Origin: Candidatus Parepulonipiscium sp. PG-Nuni2H_MBin01
GTDB taxonomy: Bacteria; Bacillota; Clostridia; Lachnospirales; Cellulosilyticaceae
Length of the DNA: 64,000 bases
Direction: 5' to 3'
NCBI GenBank assembly: GCA_001994995.1
Contig: MDJM01000060.1
Span: 32,987 to 96,986 of the forward strand
The position numbers and the translations under genes were made by a program. The notes beneath the pieces are model-generated. The model was not told the DNA's origin. It ran no database searches and saw only the letters and a list, made by a program, of their open reading frames with translations. Within the stretch, counting starts at the first letter, position 1. Each line of letters starts with the position of its first letter. Positions 9,136-18,617 of this stretch are shown piece after piece.

Positions 9136-9923
9136 TACAACAAATACGCATGATTTAAAGGTCCGCGTCCTTCACCTAAGTTTAACTGCGCCTTTAACAC
9201 TTTCGTTAAATATTCTTTAGCATGTTTTACTGCAACATCTAAAGCTTCGCCTGCTGCTAAATTGCAAGCTATTGCAGCCGATAAAGTACAGCCGGTGCCA
9301 TGAGTGTTTTCATTATCCACTTTAGGCATTCTATACCAATCTAACTTTTCTGGGTGCGAATATAATAAATCTATTGCATCATGAGTAATTAAATGGCCGC
9401 CTTTAACTAACACTGGAACGTTAGACGTAGTTTCAATATACTCTGCTGCGCGAATCATATCATTTTCATTTTTAATGTCAAACCCACATAACATTTCAGC
9501 TTCAGCTATATTAGGAGTGATTACTGCCGCTAACGGAAGTAACTGCTTCACTAAAACGTCTTTAGCTTCCTCTGATATTAATTGATGCCCACTAGTTGAT
9601 ACCATAACTGGGTCAATAACAATATTTTTAGCATTATACTCTTTTAGTTTAGCTGCAATAATCTCAATAATTGCACTATTAGAAACCATGCCTATCTTAA
9701 CCGCATCAGGTACTATATCTTTAAATACGCAATCAATCTGATTTGCCACAAACTCAGGCTCTGTATCTACAACTCCATACACTCCTGTAGTATTTTGTGC
9801 AGTAAGCGCTGTTACTACGCTCATAGCATACATCTTATGCGCTGTAATAGTTTTAATATCCGCCTGGATACCAGCGCCGCCGCTACAATCGGAACCTGCA
9901 ATGCTTAGCACTTTTTTAACCAT
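9135..9923 (-). CDS. thiD: hydroxymethylpyrimidine/phosphomethylpyrimidine kinase
   Basis: The enzyme phosphorylates HMP and HMP-P in the pyrimidine branch of thiamine synthesis. The start VKKVLSIAGSDCSGGAGIQAD holds the substrate-binding signature; VVIDPVMVSTSGHQL-type and VLVKGGH segments follow, and NTHGTGCTLSAA near 210 holds the anion hole and catalytic Cys. The 262 residues fit ThiD. A longer frame begins at 10019, but the ATG at 9923 fits the family start, has GGAGTGA upstream, and overlaps the stop of the HAD gene by 8 nt, so the two are translationally coupled. No thiE, thiM or TPP riboswitch is in the window; it may salvage pyrimidine. Confidence 0.92.
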   Translation of the reverse strand: MVKKVLSIAGSDCSGGAGIQADIKTITAHKMYAMSVVTALTAQNTTGVYGVVDTEPEFVANQIDCVFKDIVPDAVKIGMVSNSAIIEIIAAKLKEYNAKNIVIDPVMVSTSGHQLISEEAKDVLVKQLLPLAAVITPNIAEAEMLCGFDIKNENDMIRAAEYIETTSNVPVLVKGGHLITHDAIDLLYSHPEKLDWYRMPKVDNENTHGTGCTLSAAIACNLAAGEALDVAVKHAKEYLTKVLKAQLNLGEGRGPLNHAYLL

Positions 9924-10569
9924 ACATTTCACTCCAATCATCGAATGATTTAATATAGTAATCCGATAGCGATTGAATTTCTGACTGATGATTTTGTGCA
10001 TAATTATCATAAACCCCAACTACTTTAAAGCTAGCAGCTTTAGCAGTTTGTATAGCAGTTAAGTCATCTTCAAAAACTAATGTAGATTCTTTGCAAGTAC
10101 CTAACTTTTTCAACGCATGATTAAATAACATAGCATTATCTTTTCCAAATCCAAGTTCGCTACATGTAAGTATATCGCTGAAATACTGTAGTACATTGTT
10201 ATTCTTTAAAGCACGCTCAGCAACATAGTTATTTGTAGCCGTAGTTGCAACACACATATTTACGCCAGCTTGTTTAAATTTCTTTAATACACTAGGAACC
10301 CCCGCTTTTAATACTACTTTTGCATACATATCATCTATCATATCTGTAATACCATCTATTATATGGTTTATATTGCCCATTAATTTATATTGTTGTTGAT
10401 AATAATCTGCCACTTGGTCTAAGCTCATCGCTGCAGCAGCACCATTTATATTAAAATCTGGCGTTACGCCACGACTAACCAAATATCTATCAGAAGCTTT
10501 ATGCCAAATATACATAGAGTCTAACAAAGTTCCATTCAAATCAAAAATTACGCCTTTTACATTTTTCAT
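9916..10569 (-). CDS. HAD-superfamily hydrolase, beta-phosphoglucomutase-like, with Asn in motif I
   Basis: The 217-residue class I HAD protein has motif I FDLNGTLLDS, motif II VATTATNNYVAERAL, the motif III lysine region FGKDNAMLF and motif IV LVFEDDLTAIQTAKAA. A helical cap sits between motifs I and II. The second motif I Asp, the general acid/base of phosphatases and mutases, is Asn here, so phosphatase chemistry may be weak or altered. The start ATG at 10569 follows GGAGGTG. It is upstream of and overlaps thiD, which hints at a phosphatase role in thiamine or pyridoxal metabolism, but this is inference only. Confidence 0.85.
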   Translation of the reverse strand: MKNVKGVIFDLNGTLLDSMYIWHKASDRYLVSRGVTPDFNINGAAAAMSLDQVADYYQQQYKLMGNINHIIDGITDMIDDMYAKVVLKAGVPSVLKKFKQAGVNMCVATTATNNYVAERALKNNNVLQYFSDILTCSELGFGKDNAMLFNHALKKLGTCKESTLVFEDDLTAIQTAKAASFKVVGVYDNYAQNHQSEIQSLSDYYIKSFDDWSEMYG

Positions 10570-10712
10570 TTTTAAAACACCTCCAAGAGCTAGTATAACC
10601 AAATTTTTAAAAAATATTTAATTTTTTTTAGTATTATTTTAAAATATACTTGAAATTTTTTCCATTGGTAATATAGTTATTGGATATATTGCACAATAAT
10701 AGCTTTTTTGAC

Positions 10713-11918
10713 CTATATACTTAGCGATAGCGTTAACATTGGTAACATCATAGCTATAACAACAAATGCAACAATTAAAGATAAAAGTAATGTTACCATA
10801 GGTTCTACCCATACTAAAGCCTTTTCTATTTGGTGCTGATAACTCTTTTCAAAATATTCTCCCGTTCTAAGCAGTATCGTCCCTAACTGTCCTGTGTTCT
10901 CTCCTATTTCTATAACTCCTACTAAATACGGTGATATTAGCTTGCAGTTATTTAGAGAATAACTTAAATACTTACCTTCCGAAATATTTTGTTTAGTAAT
11001 ATCTAATATGTTTTTTAACATATAACTTTCTGTACTGCTTTTTAATAATTCCACAGCTTCTGGCAATGCAACGCCAGATACTAACAGTACTCCTAATAAG
11101 TTAGCAATTTCTTTATTTCGATATAGTATATATAAACGATTATATTTGTATATCTTAAGTTTAATAAATTCTATCATAACCTTGCCTGCTGGGATAGAGC
11201 TAATAACCATTAAGCTAACAATTGTACCGAATATTGCTATAATCATAGGAATTGTATGAGTTTGTAGTAGCGTTGAAATAAATATAAAGATTAAAGTTAT
11301 AGTAGGTAACTTTGCGTTTTGGTATTCAAACGTATAAATTAACTGCGGAAAGATAAAATTAATAGCTATCATACCTGCTATTATTATCGTAGTTAATACA
11401 ATGCCTGGATATACCATAGCCTTTTTTAGCTTTTTAGTAGATTGGATTTCTAGTTCTAATTGCTTAATTATTATTTCTAGCGTTTGCTCTAATTTACCCG
11501 TGCACTCACCAGCTTTTATCGCTCCTATTACAAATGACGGAACTCCGCCAGTCTCCTCTAATGCGTGAGATAGCGTACTCCCTTTAACTACGTATGCAAT
11601 TAGTTTATTAACCAATTTAGTAGTCGCCCTAGAATAGCTACTACTTTTTATTAACACTAATGCATCATATAAACTAATTCCCGACTGCAACACAGCGAGT
11701 AGCTCTTGTAATAAAAATATTAACTCTTCTTTTGATATAACAGACGTACTAACCGCTTTAACTTCTTTATCTAATATAGTTTTCTTTCGTATATTTTGAA
11801 CCAAAATATTTTTAGCTAACAACTGCTGTTTAGCCTCTTCCATAGAGAAGCTCTCTATTTCGCCTTTAACCTTTTCATTAGTAACAATTTTAGTAGCAGT
11901 ATAAATGTATCTTGTCAT
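10713..11918 (-). CDS. type II secretion/type IV pilus inner-membrane platform protein (GspF/PilC family)
   Basis: The 401-residue protein has two T2SSF domains: LLQELLAVLQSGISLYDALVLIKSS (about 68-92) and YRNKEIANLLGVLLVSGVALPEAVELL (about 267-293). Hydrophobic helices lie near 165-195, 200-240 and at the very C-terminus (about 370-398). The N-terminal region (TRYIYTATKIVTNEKVKGEIES) is the usual cytoplasmic lead-in. This is the platform through which the GspE-type ATPase drives pseudopilus assembly. Its ATG overlaps the stop of the ATPase gene by 4 nt (ATGA), so the two are coupled. No pilin, prepilin peptidase, PilM-N-O or PilT gene lies beside it. Confidence 0.92.
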   Translation of the reverse strand: MTRYIYTATKIVTNEKVKGEIESFSMEEAKQQLLAKNILVQNIRKKTILDKEVKAVSTSVISKEELIFLLQELLAVLQSGISLYDALVLIKSSSYSRATTKLVNKLIAYVVKGSTLSHALEETGGVPSFVIGAIKAGECTGKLEQTLEIIIKQLELEIQSTKKLKKAMVYPGIVLTTIIIAGMIAINFIFPQLIYTFEYQNAKLPTITLIFIFISTLLQTHTIPMIIAIFGTIVSLMVISSIPAGKVMIEFIKLKIYKYNRLYILYRNKEIANLLGVLLVSGVALPEAVELLKSSTESYMLKNILDITKQNISEGKYLSYSLNNCKLISPYLVGVIEIGENTGQLGTILLRTGEYFEKSYQHQIEKALVWVEPMVTLLLSLIVAFVVIAMMLPMLTLSLSI

Positions 11919-13462
11919 ATATCTACCTTCTCACTAATATGCTCTAAATTACCAAGCACTCTATACACCTCTTCATACGATGTTATTCCACTGCTAACTA
12001 ACTTCTGAGCCTGCTGCTTAAGCGTTATAAGACCATTGTCAGTAGCAACCTTATGCATATTATCATACGAAGCACCCTTTAGATGTATATGTGGTATTAA
12101 AATTTCAAATATCCCAATACGCCCTTTATATCCTGCACCTGCACATTTATCACAACCAGCCCCATTGCAACTTATACATAACTTTCTTAACAACCGCTGC
12201 GAAATTACCCCCTTAACAGTTTCCTTAATCATCACCTTATCAACACCCATATCAGACAATCTAAATAAAGCCCCTACACTATTTTCAGTATGCAAAGTTG
12301 TCCATATACTATGTCCAGTAAGCGCAGCTCGTGTAGCTATATCCGCTGTAACTTTATCTCTCATCTCTCCAATCATTAGTATATCAATATCCTGACGCAG
12401 CGCAGCCCTAAGCGAGTTTTCAAAATCTAATCCTTGCTTCTCATTCACTGCCACTTGTGTTATCCCATCCACTAACGTTTCCACAGGGTCTTCTATAGTC
12501 ACAATGTTAACGTCAGAATTTTTAAGTACGTTAAGAACGCTAACTAATGTAGTAGACTTTCCGCTACCAGTTGGCCCTGTAACTATAACCATCCCTTCCT
12601 TTAAGTTAAGCAAATACTGAATAAGCCTAAAATGTTCTTTAGCCATACCTAACTCTTCTAAACTAATATTTGTATCTTCGCTAGACCTAAGGCGGATAAC
12701 TATTTTTTCACCATGCACATTTGGCATAGTGCTAACTCGTAAATCATATTTTTTCTCTTCGTTTTTAAATGCAAAATACCCATCTTGAGGTATCTTCCTT
12801 TCAGTAATATCCATTTTGGCAAAGATTTTTACGCAGTTAATTAACTCTAAACAGTTTGGCAGCTCGCTAATAATTTTTAATTTGCCATCCACTCTAAACC
12901 TAATTACAACTTTAGAGCTGCGCGGCTCAATATGAATATCTGAAGCTTGTGCATAAATAGCCCTAACAATTATACTTCTAATAGTGGCTTTCATATGCCC
13001 TTCTGATTCCTCTAAAGTCAGCCCTTCTTTTTCACTAAACTCCTCATTATTATATTGTTCCTCTAATATAATCGCATTTAAATTTGCTCTAATCCAACAC
13101 TTTAACCCTACTTTACATATAACTTTGCGCGCTGTTATTAAACGCAGCAGCTCCACCTCATGTAACATAAATGGGTCTGCCATCACTATTTCTAACGTAT
13201 CCTCAGTCATATTAATAGGCAATATAAGGCTATTAACACATAATATTTTCGCCTCATTAGATAGAACGATTGGATTTATATTAGTAGATATATATGGCTG
13301 TACGCAATAATACTGCTGCTTTAATTTTAACATAGCGCTTTGTTCTAATATGTGATTTTCTAATAAAAAATCTTCCAAGTCTACTTTAGGAATTTCCGTT
13401 AATTGTGTGGATAAATTACTTTTTACTATATAATCTTGTACGTAACTTTCAAAGCTACTCAT
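11915..13462 (-). CDS. type II secretion/type IV pilus assembly ATPase (GspE/PilB family)
   Basis: The 515-residue hexameric motor ATPase has Walker A VTGPTGSGKSTTLV, the Asp box VTIEDPVE, Walker B ILMIGEMRD, the His box TTLHTENSV and a C-terminal tetracysteine zinc site CISCNGAGCDKC. ASDIHIEPRSS marks the N2 domain start. The N-terminal 130 residues resemble the MshEN/GspE-N region. An AGGGGG site precedes the ATG at 13462, which is preferred to an upstream in-frame start at 13555. It forms an operon with the platform protein. Whether this pair builds a pilus, a secretion pseudopilus or a DNA-uptake filament cannot be told because the pilins are elsewhere or absent. Confidence 0.93.
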   Translation of the reverse strand: MSSFESYVQDYIVKSNLSTQLTEIPKVDLEDFLLENHILEQSAMLKLKQQYYCVQPYISTNINPIVLSNEAKILCVNSLILPINMTEDTLEIVMADPFMLHEVELLRLITARKVICKVGLKCWIRANLNAIILEEQYNNEEFSEKEGLTLEESEGHMKATIRSIIVRAIYAQASDIHIEPRSSKVVIRFRVDGKLKIISELPNCLELINCVKIFAKMDITERKIPQDGYFAFKNEEKKYDLRVSTMPNVHGEKIVIRLRSSEDTNISLEELGMAKEHFRLIQYLLNLKEGMVIVTGPTGSGKSTTLVSVLNVLKNSDVNIVTIEDPVETLVDGITQVAVNEKQGLDFENSLRAALRQDIDILMIGEMRDKVTADIATRAALTGHSIWTTLHTENSVGALFRLSDMGVDKVMIKETVKGVISQRLLRKLCISCNGAGCDKCAGAGYKGRIGIFEILIPHIHLKGASYDNMHKVATDNGLITLKQQAQKLVSSGITSYEEVYRVLGNLEHISEKVDI

Positions 13463-13531
13463 AGTATACCCCCTACCTCTAAAATATATTAAAGTATAAC
13501 CGTAACTTTTAGGTTTATTCATCATATGCAC

Positions 13532-13564
13532 AAAAAAAAAGGTGACACTGGCCACCTTTTTTTA
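13532..13564 (-). terminator. terminator of pepF
   Basis: Stem AAAAGGTG / CACCTTTT followed on the minus strand by T residues. It lies between the pepF stop (13581) and the gspE-like start (13462). Confidence 0.75.
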
Positions 13565-13580
13565 TTAATTCTTTATTTAG

Positions 13581-15356
13581 TTATTTTTCAGTTAACCTTA
13601 AAAACTCATCTATATCTGCTACTATCATTTTAACCGATGCTTCCCAAAAGTCTTTTTTAGTAACATCTATACCTACGCTTGCTGTAACATCTTCTATGCT
13701 ATTTTTTCCTGTAACGGCTAACAGCGCTTCATATCGCTTTGGAAACCCAGTTTTATCTTCCAAAAATTTCGCATACAACCCTTTTGCAAACAATTGCCCA
13801 AATGCATATGGGAAGTTATAAAAATTTCGGCTCACTCCATAATAATGACTTTTCCAAGTCCACATATAAGGATGTAGCACGCTGTTATCTAAACCATCAC
13901 CATATGCCTCGCGTTGTGCATTTAACATCATCTCTTTAATCTGGTCCACTGATACGTAGCCTTCTGCCCTTGCGTTTATAAATGCTGTTTCAAATAAGTA
14001 ACGCGAATATATATCCACTATTACCTGCGTACAATCCTTTAACTCCGCCTCAATAATAGCGATTTTCTCATTATCAGACGCAGTATCTAACGCAGCTTTT
14101 TTAACGATTGTCTCACATATAGTAGAAGCAGTCTCAGCAATCGGCATAGCATAACCGCTATTTAATACAGTTTCTTGTGTTAAGCAATAATTGTGAAACC
14201 CATGCCCTAATTCATGTGCCATAGTAATAACGTCGCCTAATGTATCTCCATAGTTTAATAAAATACGGCTTTGCTTAATGCATTTTAATCCAGCACAAAA
14301 CGCTCCTCCCACTTTACCTTCTTTTGGGTATACATCAATCCATTCATTATCCATAGCAAACTGAGCATAGTCTGCTAAATTATCACTAAAAGTTCTAAAG
14401 TTCTTCACTACAAAAGCTTTACCTTTTTCATAATCAAATCCCATTTCTTCCTTAATTATGGGGGCAAACAAATCATACCAAGGTAAGCCATTTGTATGTC
14501 CTAAAACTTCTCCTTTTCGTCTTAAATAGCTCCTAAACTTAGGCATAGCATCTACCATAGCACCTAACATAGCGTCTAAAGTTTCTTTTTTCATCGTTGA
14601 TTCTTCTAAAGTCATCTGCAAAATGGAGTCATAGCTTCTAGCATCCGAAATGGTCAGCGCCTCTCCTTTAATCGCATTTAAAGCAGCTGCTACACCTTGC
14701 TCTATCTTTTCATACGATTTTATTTCAGCTTCATACGCCGCCTTACGCACTGTGGCGCTGCTAGAATCAGCTAAGTTTAACACTTCAGTTAAAGGTAACA
14801 CTTTATCCTCACCATCAATGTTAATCTCTACTTTATGCGTTGATATAAGCTTGTCTTTATACTGCCTCCAAGCTGTAGAGCCTGTATTTTGTAGCTTGGA
14901 CAATAAACTTTCTTCATTAGCTGATAACAAATGCGTATTGTGTCTTATTATCTCATCAAAAAAGAATTTATGCTGTGTTAATAACTCAGAACTAGCAATA
15001 ATAGCATCTAAATCAGCAATTTTAGCAATATACAGCTCCATCTTAGTATTAGGCTCACTCATGTTACTTACAAATGTGGAAAATTGTACATTATACTTTT
15101 GCGCTAATTCATCTGTTGAATTTACACTTAAAGATAGGCTTAAAAATGCACCGATTTTATTAGCAGCCAAATACAATGCTGATAATTTCTCTACATAAGT
15201 CTCTAATTTATCTTTATCATTCCCCGAGCTTTCTACTAACGTATTAATAGTATTACTAAACTCTTTAATCACATTAGGCAATTGTTTTAAATCTGCTAAA
15301 AAGCTCTCATCTTCGCAACTTTTATATAGTGCATCTAAATTCCAGTTTACACTCAT
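13581..15356 (-). CDS. pepF: oligoendopeptidase F (M3B family)
   Basis: The 591-residue zinc metallopeptidase cleaves medium-sized peptides in the cytosol. The HExxH zinc motif is HELGHGFHNY at 381-390, with the downstream Glu ligand in MPIAETASTICETI about 25 residues later. The C-terminal YGVSRNFYNFPYAFGQLFAKGLYAKF is typical of PepF. Length matches the family (about 600). There is no signal peptide. It is monocistronic with its own terminator. Confidence 0.95.
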   Translation of the reverse strand: MSVNWNLDALYKSCEDESFLADLKQLPNVIKEFSNTINTLVESSGNDKDKLETYVEKLSALYLAANKIGAFLSLSLSVNSTDELAQKYNVQFSTFVSNMSEPNTKMELYIAKIADLDAIIASSELLTQHKFFFDEIIRHNTHLLSANEESLLSKLQNTGSTAWRQYKDKLISTHKVEINIDGEDKVLPLTEVLNLADSSSATVRKAAYEAEIKSYEKIEQGVAAALNAIKGEALTISDARSYDSILQMTLEESTMKKETLDAMLGAMVDAMPKFRSYLRRKGEVLGHTNGLPWYDLFAPIIKEEMGFDYEKGKAFVVKNFRTFSDNLADYAQFAMDNEWIDVYPKEGKVGGAFCAGLKCIKQSRILLNYGDTLGDVITMAHELGHGFHNYCLTQETVLNSGYAMPIAETASTICETIVKKAALDTASDNEKIAIIEAELKDCTQVIVDIYSRYLFETAFINARAEGYVSVDQIKEMMLNAQREAYGDGLDNSVLHPYMWTWKSHYYGVSRNFYNFPYAFGQLFAKGLYAKFLEDKTGFPKRYEALLAVTGKNSIEDVTASVGIDVTKKDFWEASVKMIVADIDEFLRLTEK

Positions 15357-15552
15357 TACAAAACCTCTTTTCTTTAATCATATTCATTTATTATTCCCGA
15401 TTACAAATTTTGTATAACATGCATAACATATCCAAAATTTGGGTATATTTCAATAAACAACAAAAAATAAAAAAAATAAAATAAAACAAAATAAAACGTA
15501 AACTTGGACTGATTTGTGATATACTGATATTAACTATATAAAGAAAGAGAGT

Positions 15553-16719
15553 ATGAGGATGAAAAACAAAAACCCACAAATAACATTTTTAGCAATCATG
15601 ACTGGTCTAGTATTTTTAGGCTATATTATCAGTTTAGTTACACGTAACCTTACGTATGCAGTTGCAATTCCGTTAGTAATAGGAATTACCATTATGGCTA
15701 TTTCGCTACGGATTAGACGTGCGTCTTATTTTTCTTATCGCGCTAATGTAGCGTTTGATGCTAAGCAGTATGACATAGCATTAGCTTATTATAAAAAAGC
15801 TACCGAAGTGCCAGACTGCCCGCCTCTTATTAAAGTTATATATGCTTACAGATTACTTACTTTAGGTAAGCTAGCTGAGGCAAAAAATATTATGGAACAA
15901 ATTGAGGTAAGCGCTTTAGATGAAAATGCTAAATTTAATTATGATGCTACTGCTGCGCTTATTACTTGGAAAGATGGTAATTTAAAAAAGGCTATTTTAG
16001 CTTATGAGAAATTGCTAAATACTAGAGAGAGTGAATTAGTTTATGAGACTTTAGGTTTCCTTTTAGTATGTAATGAAGAATATGATAAGGCTATTGAGTT
16101 ATGTAATAAAGCACATAAGTTATATCCAAATAGCCTTGTAATTAGGGATAACCTTGCTACAGCTTATTTTTATACTTATGAAGATAAGAAGGCGCGTAAG
16201 TTGTATAAGGAACTTATAGACCAATACGTTAATTTTCCAGAACCGTATTATTACTATGGAAGAATTGCTTATGATGATGAGAAGTATAAGTTAGCTTTAA
16301 AGTATCTTAATATAGCGCTTGAAAAGCCTGCATCTTATTTATCTCATTTACAATCTGAGTTTATACAAGAGCTAATTTATGAGGTTGAAGAGGCTCTAGC
16401 TAATTTTACGAAACAAAATGAAACACAAAATGAAATCGAAGTTGTAGATATTGCACGTGTTATCAGTAACGATGATGATTTTGATAATGACGATGATGAG
16501 CATGACGACGAGTTTGATAGTGACGAGGACGAGCATGACGACGATGATTTTGACGATGACGATTTTGATAATGACGATGATTTTGACGACGATGATTTTG
16601 ACGACGATGATTTTGATGATGACAAAGACTTTGATGACGATGATTTTGATGACGACGATTTTGATGATGAAGACTTTGATGATAAACAGCCTAAGTCTGT
16701 GCTTAAAAAAGTAAAATAA
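15553..16719 (+). CDS. membrane-anchored TPR protein with a long Asp/Phe-rich tail
   Basis: The 388-residue protein has two N-terminal hydrophobic helices (about 9-25 and 33-52), then TPR-like helical repeats with W/L/G/Y/A/F/A/P spacing (for example [66 protein letters not shown]). From about residue 308 to 378 it becomes a low-complexity acidic tail built of FDDDD and FDNDD units with some DEHDD, ending in a short basic patch (KSVLKKVK). The start could be 15553 or the ATG two codons later. It may scaffold protein partners at the membrane, with the tail binding cations or a basic partner; that is inference. It lies 17 nt upstream of serS on the same strand, so the two are probably co-transcribed. 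Confidence 0.85.
   Translation: MRMKNKNPQITFLAIMTGLVFLGYIISLVTRNLTYAVAIPLVIGITIMAISLRIRRASYFSYRANVAFDAKQYDIALAYYKKATEVPDCPPLIKVIYAYRLLTLGKLAEAKNIMEQIEVSALDENAKFNYDATAALITWKDGNLKKAILAYEKLLNTRESELVYETLGFLLVCNEEYDKAIELCNKAHKLYPNSLVIRDNLATAYFYTYEDKKARKLYKELIDQYVNFPEPYYYYGRIAYDDEKYKLALKYLNIALEKPASYLSHLQSEFIQELIYEVEEALANFTKQNETQNEIEVVDIARVISNDDDFDNDDDEHDDEFDSDEDEHDDDDFDDDDFDNDDDFDDDDFDDDDFDDDKDFDDDDFDDDDFDDEDFDDKQPKSVLKKVK
16468..16686 (+). repeat. short tandem repeat encoding the FDDDD tail
   Basis: Irregular repeats of 12-15 bp (GATGATTTTGACGACGAT and variants) encode alternating Phe and Asp clusters. Codons GAT and GAC alternate, so the repeat is less strict at DNA level than at protein level, which suggests that the protein composition is maintained. 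Confidence 0.8.
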
Positions 16720-16736
16720 CATATGAGGTGGATAAA

Positions 16737-18008
16737 ATGATAGATATAAAAATATTACGTGAAGATATGCCAAGAGTACAAAAAGGTTTAGCTAGCAGAA
16801 AAAGCAATGTGGACCTTGATGAGTTTATTTCTCTTGACAATAAGTATAGGGAGCTATTACAAAAGGTTGAAGTGTTAAAAAGTGAGCAAAATGTTGTATC
16901 TAAACAAGTGCCTTTACTAAAAAAAGCAGGCGAAGATGTTACTGATATTCTTGCTAAGATGAAACTGCTATCTGAGCAAATTAAGGAATTAGACCAAGAA
17001 GTACGTGAAATTAATGATAAGTTACAAGCGTTTTTATTAACATTACCAAATTTACCAAATGACGCGGTGGCAATTGGTGCTAGTGATGACGATAATGTGG
17101 AGCTTAGAAAAGTAGGAGAAGTACCACAATTTGATTTTGAAGTTAAACCTCACTGGGATTTAGGAGAATCATTAGATATTTTAGATTTTGAAAAAGCTAG
17201 TAAAGTTACTGGCTCTAGATTTACTTTTTATAAAGGCCAAGGTGCTAGGTTAGAAAGAGCGCTTATCAATTTTATGCTTAATATGCACATTGATGAGCAT
17301 GGCTACACAGAGGTGCTTCCTCCTCTTATGGTAAATCGCAGCAGTATGTATGGCACAGGGCAGTTACCAAAATTTGAAGAGGATGCTTTTAAAGTACAAG
17401 ACACTGACTACTTTTTAGTCCCTACTGCTGAAGTACCTGTAACTAATATGTATAGAGAGCAAATATTAACAGCAACACAGCTACCTATTAAGCACTGCGC
17501 ATACTCTGCTTGTTTTAGAGCAGAGGCTGGTTCTGCCGGGCGTGACACAAGAGGGATTATACGCCAGCATCAATTTAATAAGGTGGAATTAGTAAAATTC
17601 ACTACGCCAGAACAATCGTATGAAGAGCTTGAAAAGCTAACTAATGACGCTGAAAATATACTAAAGGCTCTTAAGCTGCCATATAGAGTAGTTAGATTAT
17701 GCACAGGTGATTTAGGATTTAGCTCTGCTATGACGTATGATATAGAAGTGTGGATGCCTAGTTATAATAGATACGTTGAAATTTCTAGCTGTTCTAACTT
17801 TGAGGACTTCCAAGCGCGAAGAGCTAATATTAAGTATAAGAACAATATAAAAGATAAAGCACAATTTGTTCATACGCTAAATGGAAGTGGGCTAGCGATT
17901 GGTCGTACCGTAGCAGCCATATTAGAAAATTATCAACAAGAAGATGGAACAATAATAATTCCAGAAGTACTAATACCATATATGGGCGGCGCATCTGTAA
18001 TAGCGTAA
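16737..18008 (+). CDS. serS: seryl-tRNA synthetase
   Basis: The 423-residue class II synthetase charges tRNA-Ser. The N-terminal coiled-coil arm (about 25-105) binds the long variable arm. Motif 2 is [21 protein letters not shown] and motif 3 is [20 protein letters not shown] near the C-terminus. [15 protein letters not shown] is the serine-site segment. Length is normal. GAGGTGG lies 5 nt before the ATG at 16737; an in-frame GTG at 16728 overlaps that site and is rejected. No T-box is seen upstream. It follows the TPR gene closely. Confidence 0.97.
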   Translation: MIDIKILREDMPRVQKGLASRKSNVDLDEFISLDNKYRELLQKVEVLKSEQNVVSKQVPLLKKAGEDVTDILAKMKLLSEQIKELDQEVREINDKLQAFLLTLPNLPNDAVAIGASDDDNVELRKVGEVPQFDFEVKPHWDLGESLDILDFEKASKVTGSRFTFYKGQGARLERALINFMLNMHIDEHGYTEVLPPLMVNRSSMYGTGQLPKFEEDAFKVQDTDYFLVPTAEVPVTNMYREQILTATQLPIKHCAYSACFRAEAGSAGRDTRGIIRQHQFNKVELVKFTTPEQSYEELEKLTNDAENILKALKLPYRVVRLCTGDLGFSSAMTYDIEVWMPSYNRYVEISSCSNFEDFQARRANIKYKNNIKDKAQFVHTLNGSGLAIGRTVAAILENYQQEDGTIIIPEVLIPYMGGASVIA

Positions 18009-18016
18009 AATAAAAA

Positions 18017-18097
18017 CCCCTAGTTTTGATATGACCCCAGTAAGTTAGACCAAAAAATCTAACTATTGGAGGCCGATACATCGCTAGGGGCTTTTTT
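18017..18097 (+). terminator. serS terminator with a second palindrome in its loop
   Basis: Outer stem CCCCTAG (18017-18023) / CTAGGGG (18084-18090) followed by CTTTTTT. The 60-nt loop contains an imperfect palindrome at 18033-18074 (GACCCCAGTAAGTTAGA ... TCTAACTATTGGAGGCC) that is not needed for termination. Confidence 0.75.
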
Positions 18098-18098
18098 A

Positions 18099-18440
18099 TT
18101 AGTATTTTGCCGCTTTTATTAAATCGTAAATTTTATCCAGCTCTTCAATAGTATTTTTACTACCATCACCTTTTGAACGTGCCATAATACTTAAAGTAGA
18201 TTTATCCTGAAATACAATTATCATCTCCGCCCTCTCGGGAGTTGAAGCCTTATTAATTTTAAGCACTGTTCTAAGAGGGAAGTAATCAATGATGCATACT
18301 GTATTTTCTTGTTTAGTAACCCGGATTTCCATTCCTACATTATCAATCCTTAGTATAATGTGGGGATTGACTTGAAAAGTATACATATCTTCAGTGCTAG
18401 TAAATTTCTCTGTAGTAGTAGATAACTTTAAATGAGTCAT
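18099..18440 (-). CDS. small protein of unknown function (113 aa)
   Basis: I do not recognise this family. The 113-residue protein has no signal peptide or membrane helix and is beta-rich in the middle (TFQVNPHIILRIDNVGMEIRVTKQENTVCIIDYFPLRTVLKI), ending in a short helix (TIEELDKIYDLIKAAKY). This strand-rich core with a C-terminal helix is reminiscent of small PH-like domains, but that is only a fold impression. AAAGGCGG lies 7 nt before the ATG at 18440; an upstream in-frame extension to 18566 is unlikely because it has no ribosome site. It is transcribed divergently from the subtilase cluster. Confidence 0.7.
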   Translation of the reverse strand: MTHLKLSTTTEKFTSTEDMYTFQVNPHIILRIDNVGMEIRVTKQENTVCIIDYFPLRTVLKINKASTPERAEMIIVFQDKSTLSIMARSKGDGSKNTIEELDKIYDLIKAAKY

Positions 18441-18617
18441 GTTAATTCCGCCTTTCTTAGGTAAACGACTTAAGTTAGTCAATATAAGTATAACTACTTT
18501 TAATCTAATTTTCAATGCCCACGCAAAAATTTTTAACTCATAAATGATATGTGAATACACATACAAATATATTAAGATAATAGGGCGATTACCCTATACA
18601 CAGAGGTGAATAAGTTT

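Noticed and set aside
10570..10712. Possible TPP riboswitch before the HAD-thiD operon
   Set aside because: None of the conserved TPP-box segments (such as CTGAGA) is present.
15391..15579. 62-codon frame on the minus strand between pepF and the TPR gene
   Set aside because: It overlaps the promoter and start of the TPR gene, has no ribosome site and translates poly-A tracts.
16377..16773. Open frames on the opposite strand and in another frame of the Asp-rich tail (poly-Ser, Ile/Val-rich and Met/Thr-rich translations)
   Set aside because: They are mirror images of the GAT/GAC repeats; none has a ribosome site and their compositions are extreme.
17830..18081. 83-codon minus-strand frame over the serS end and terminator
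   Set aside because: It lies within serS and its terminator hairpin and has no independent support.
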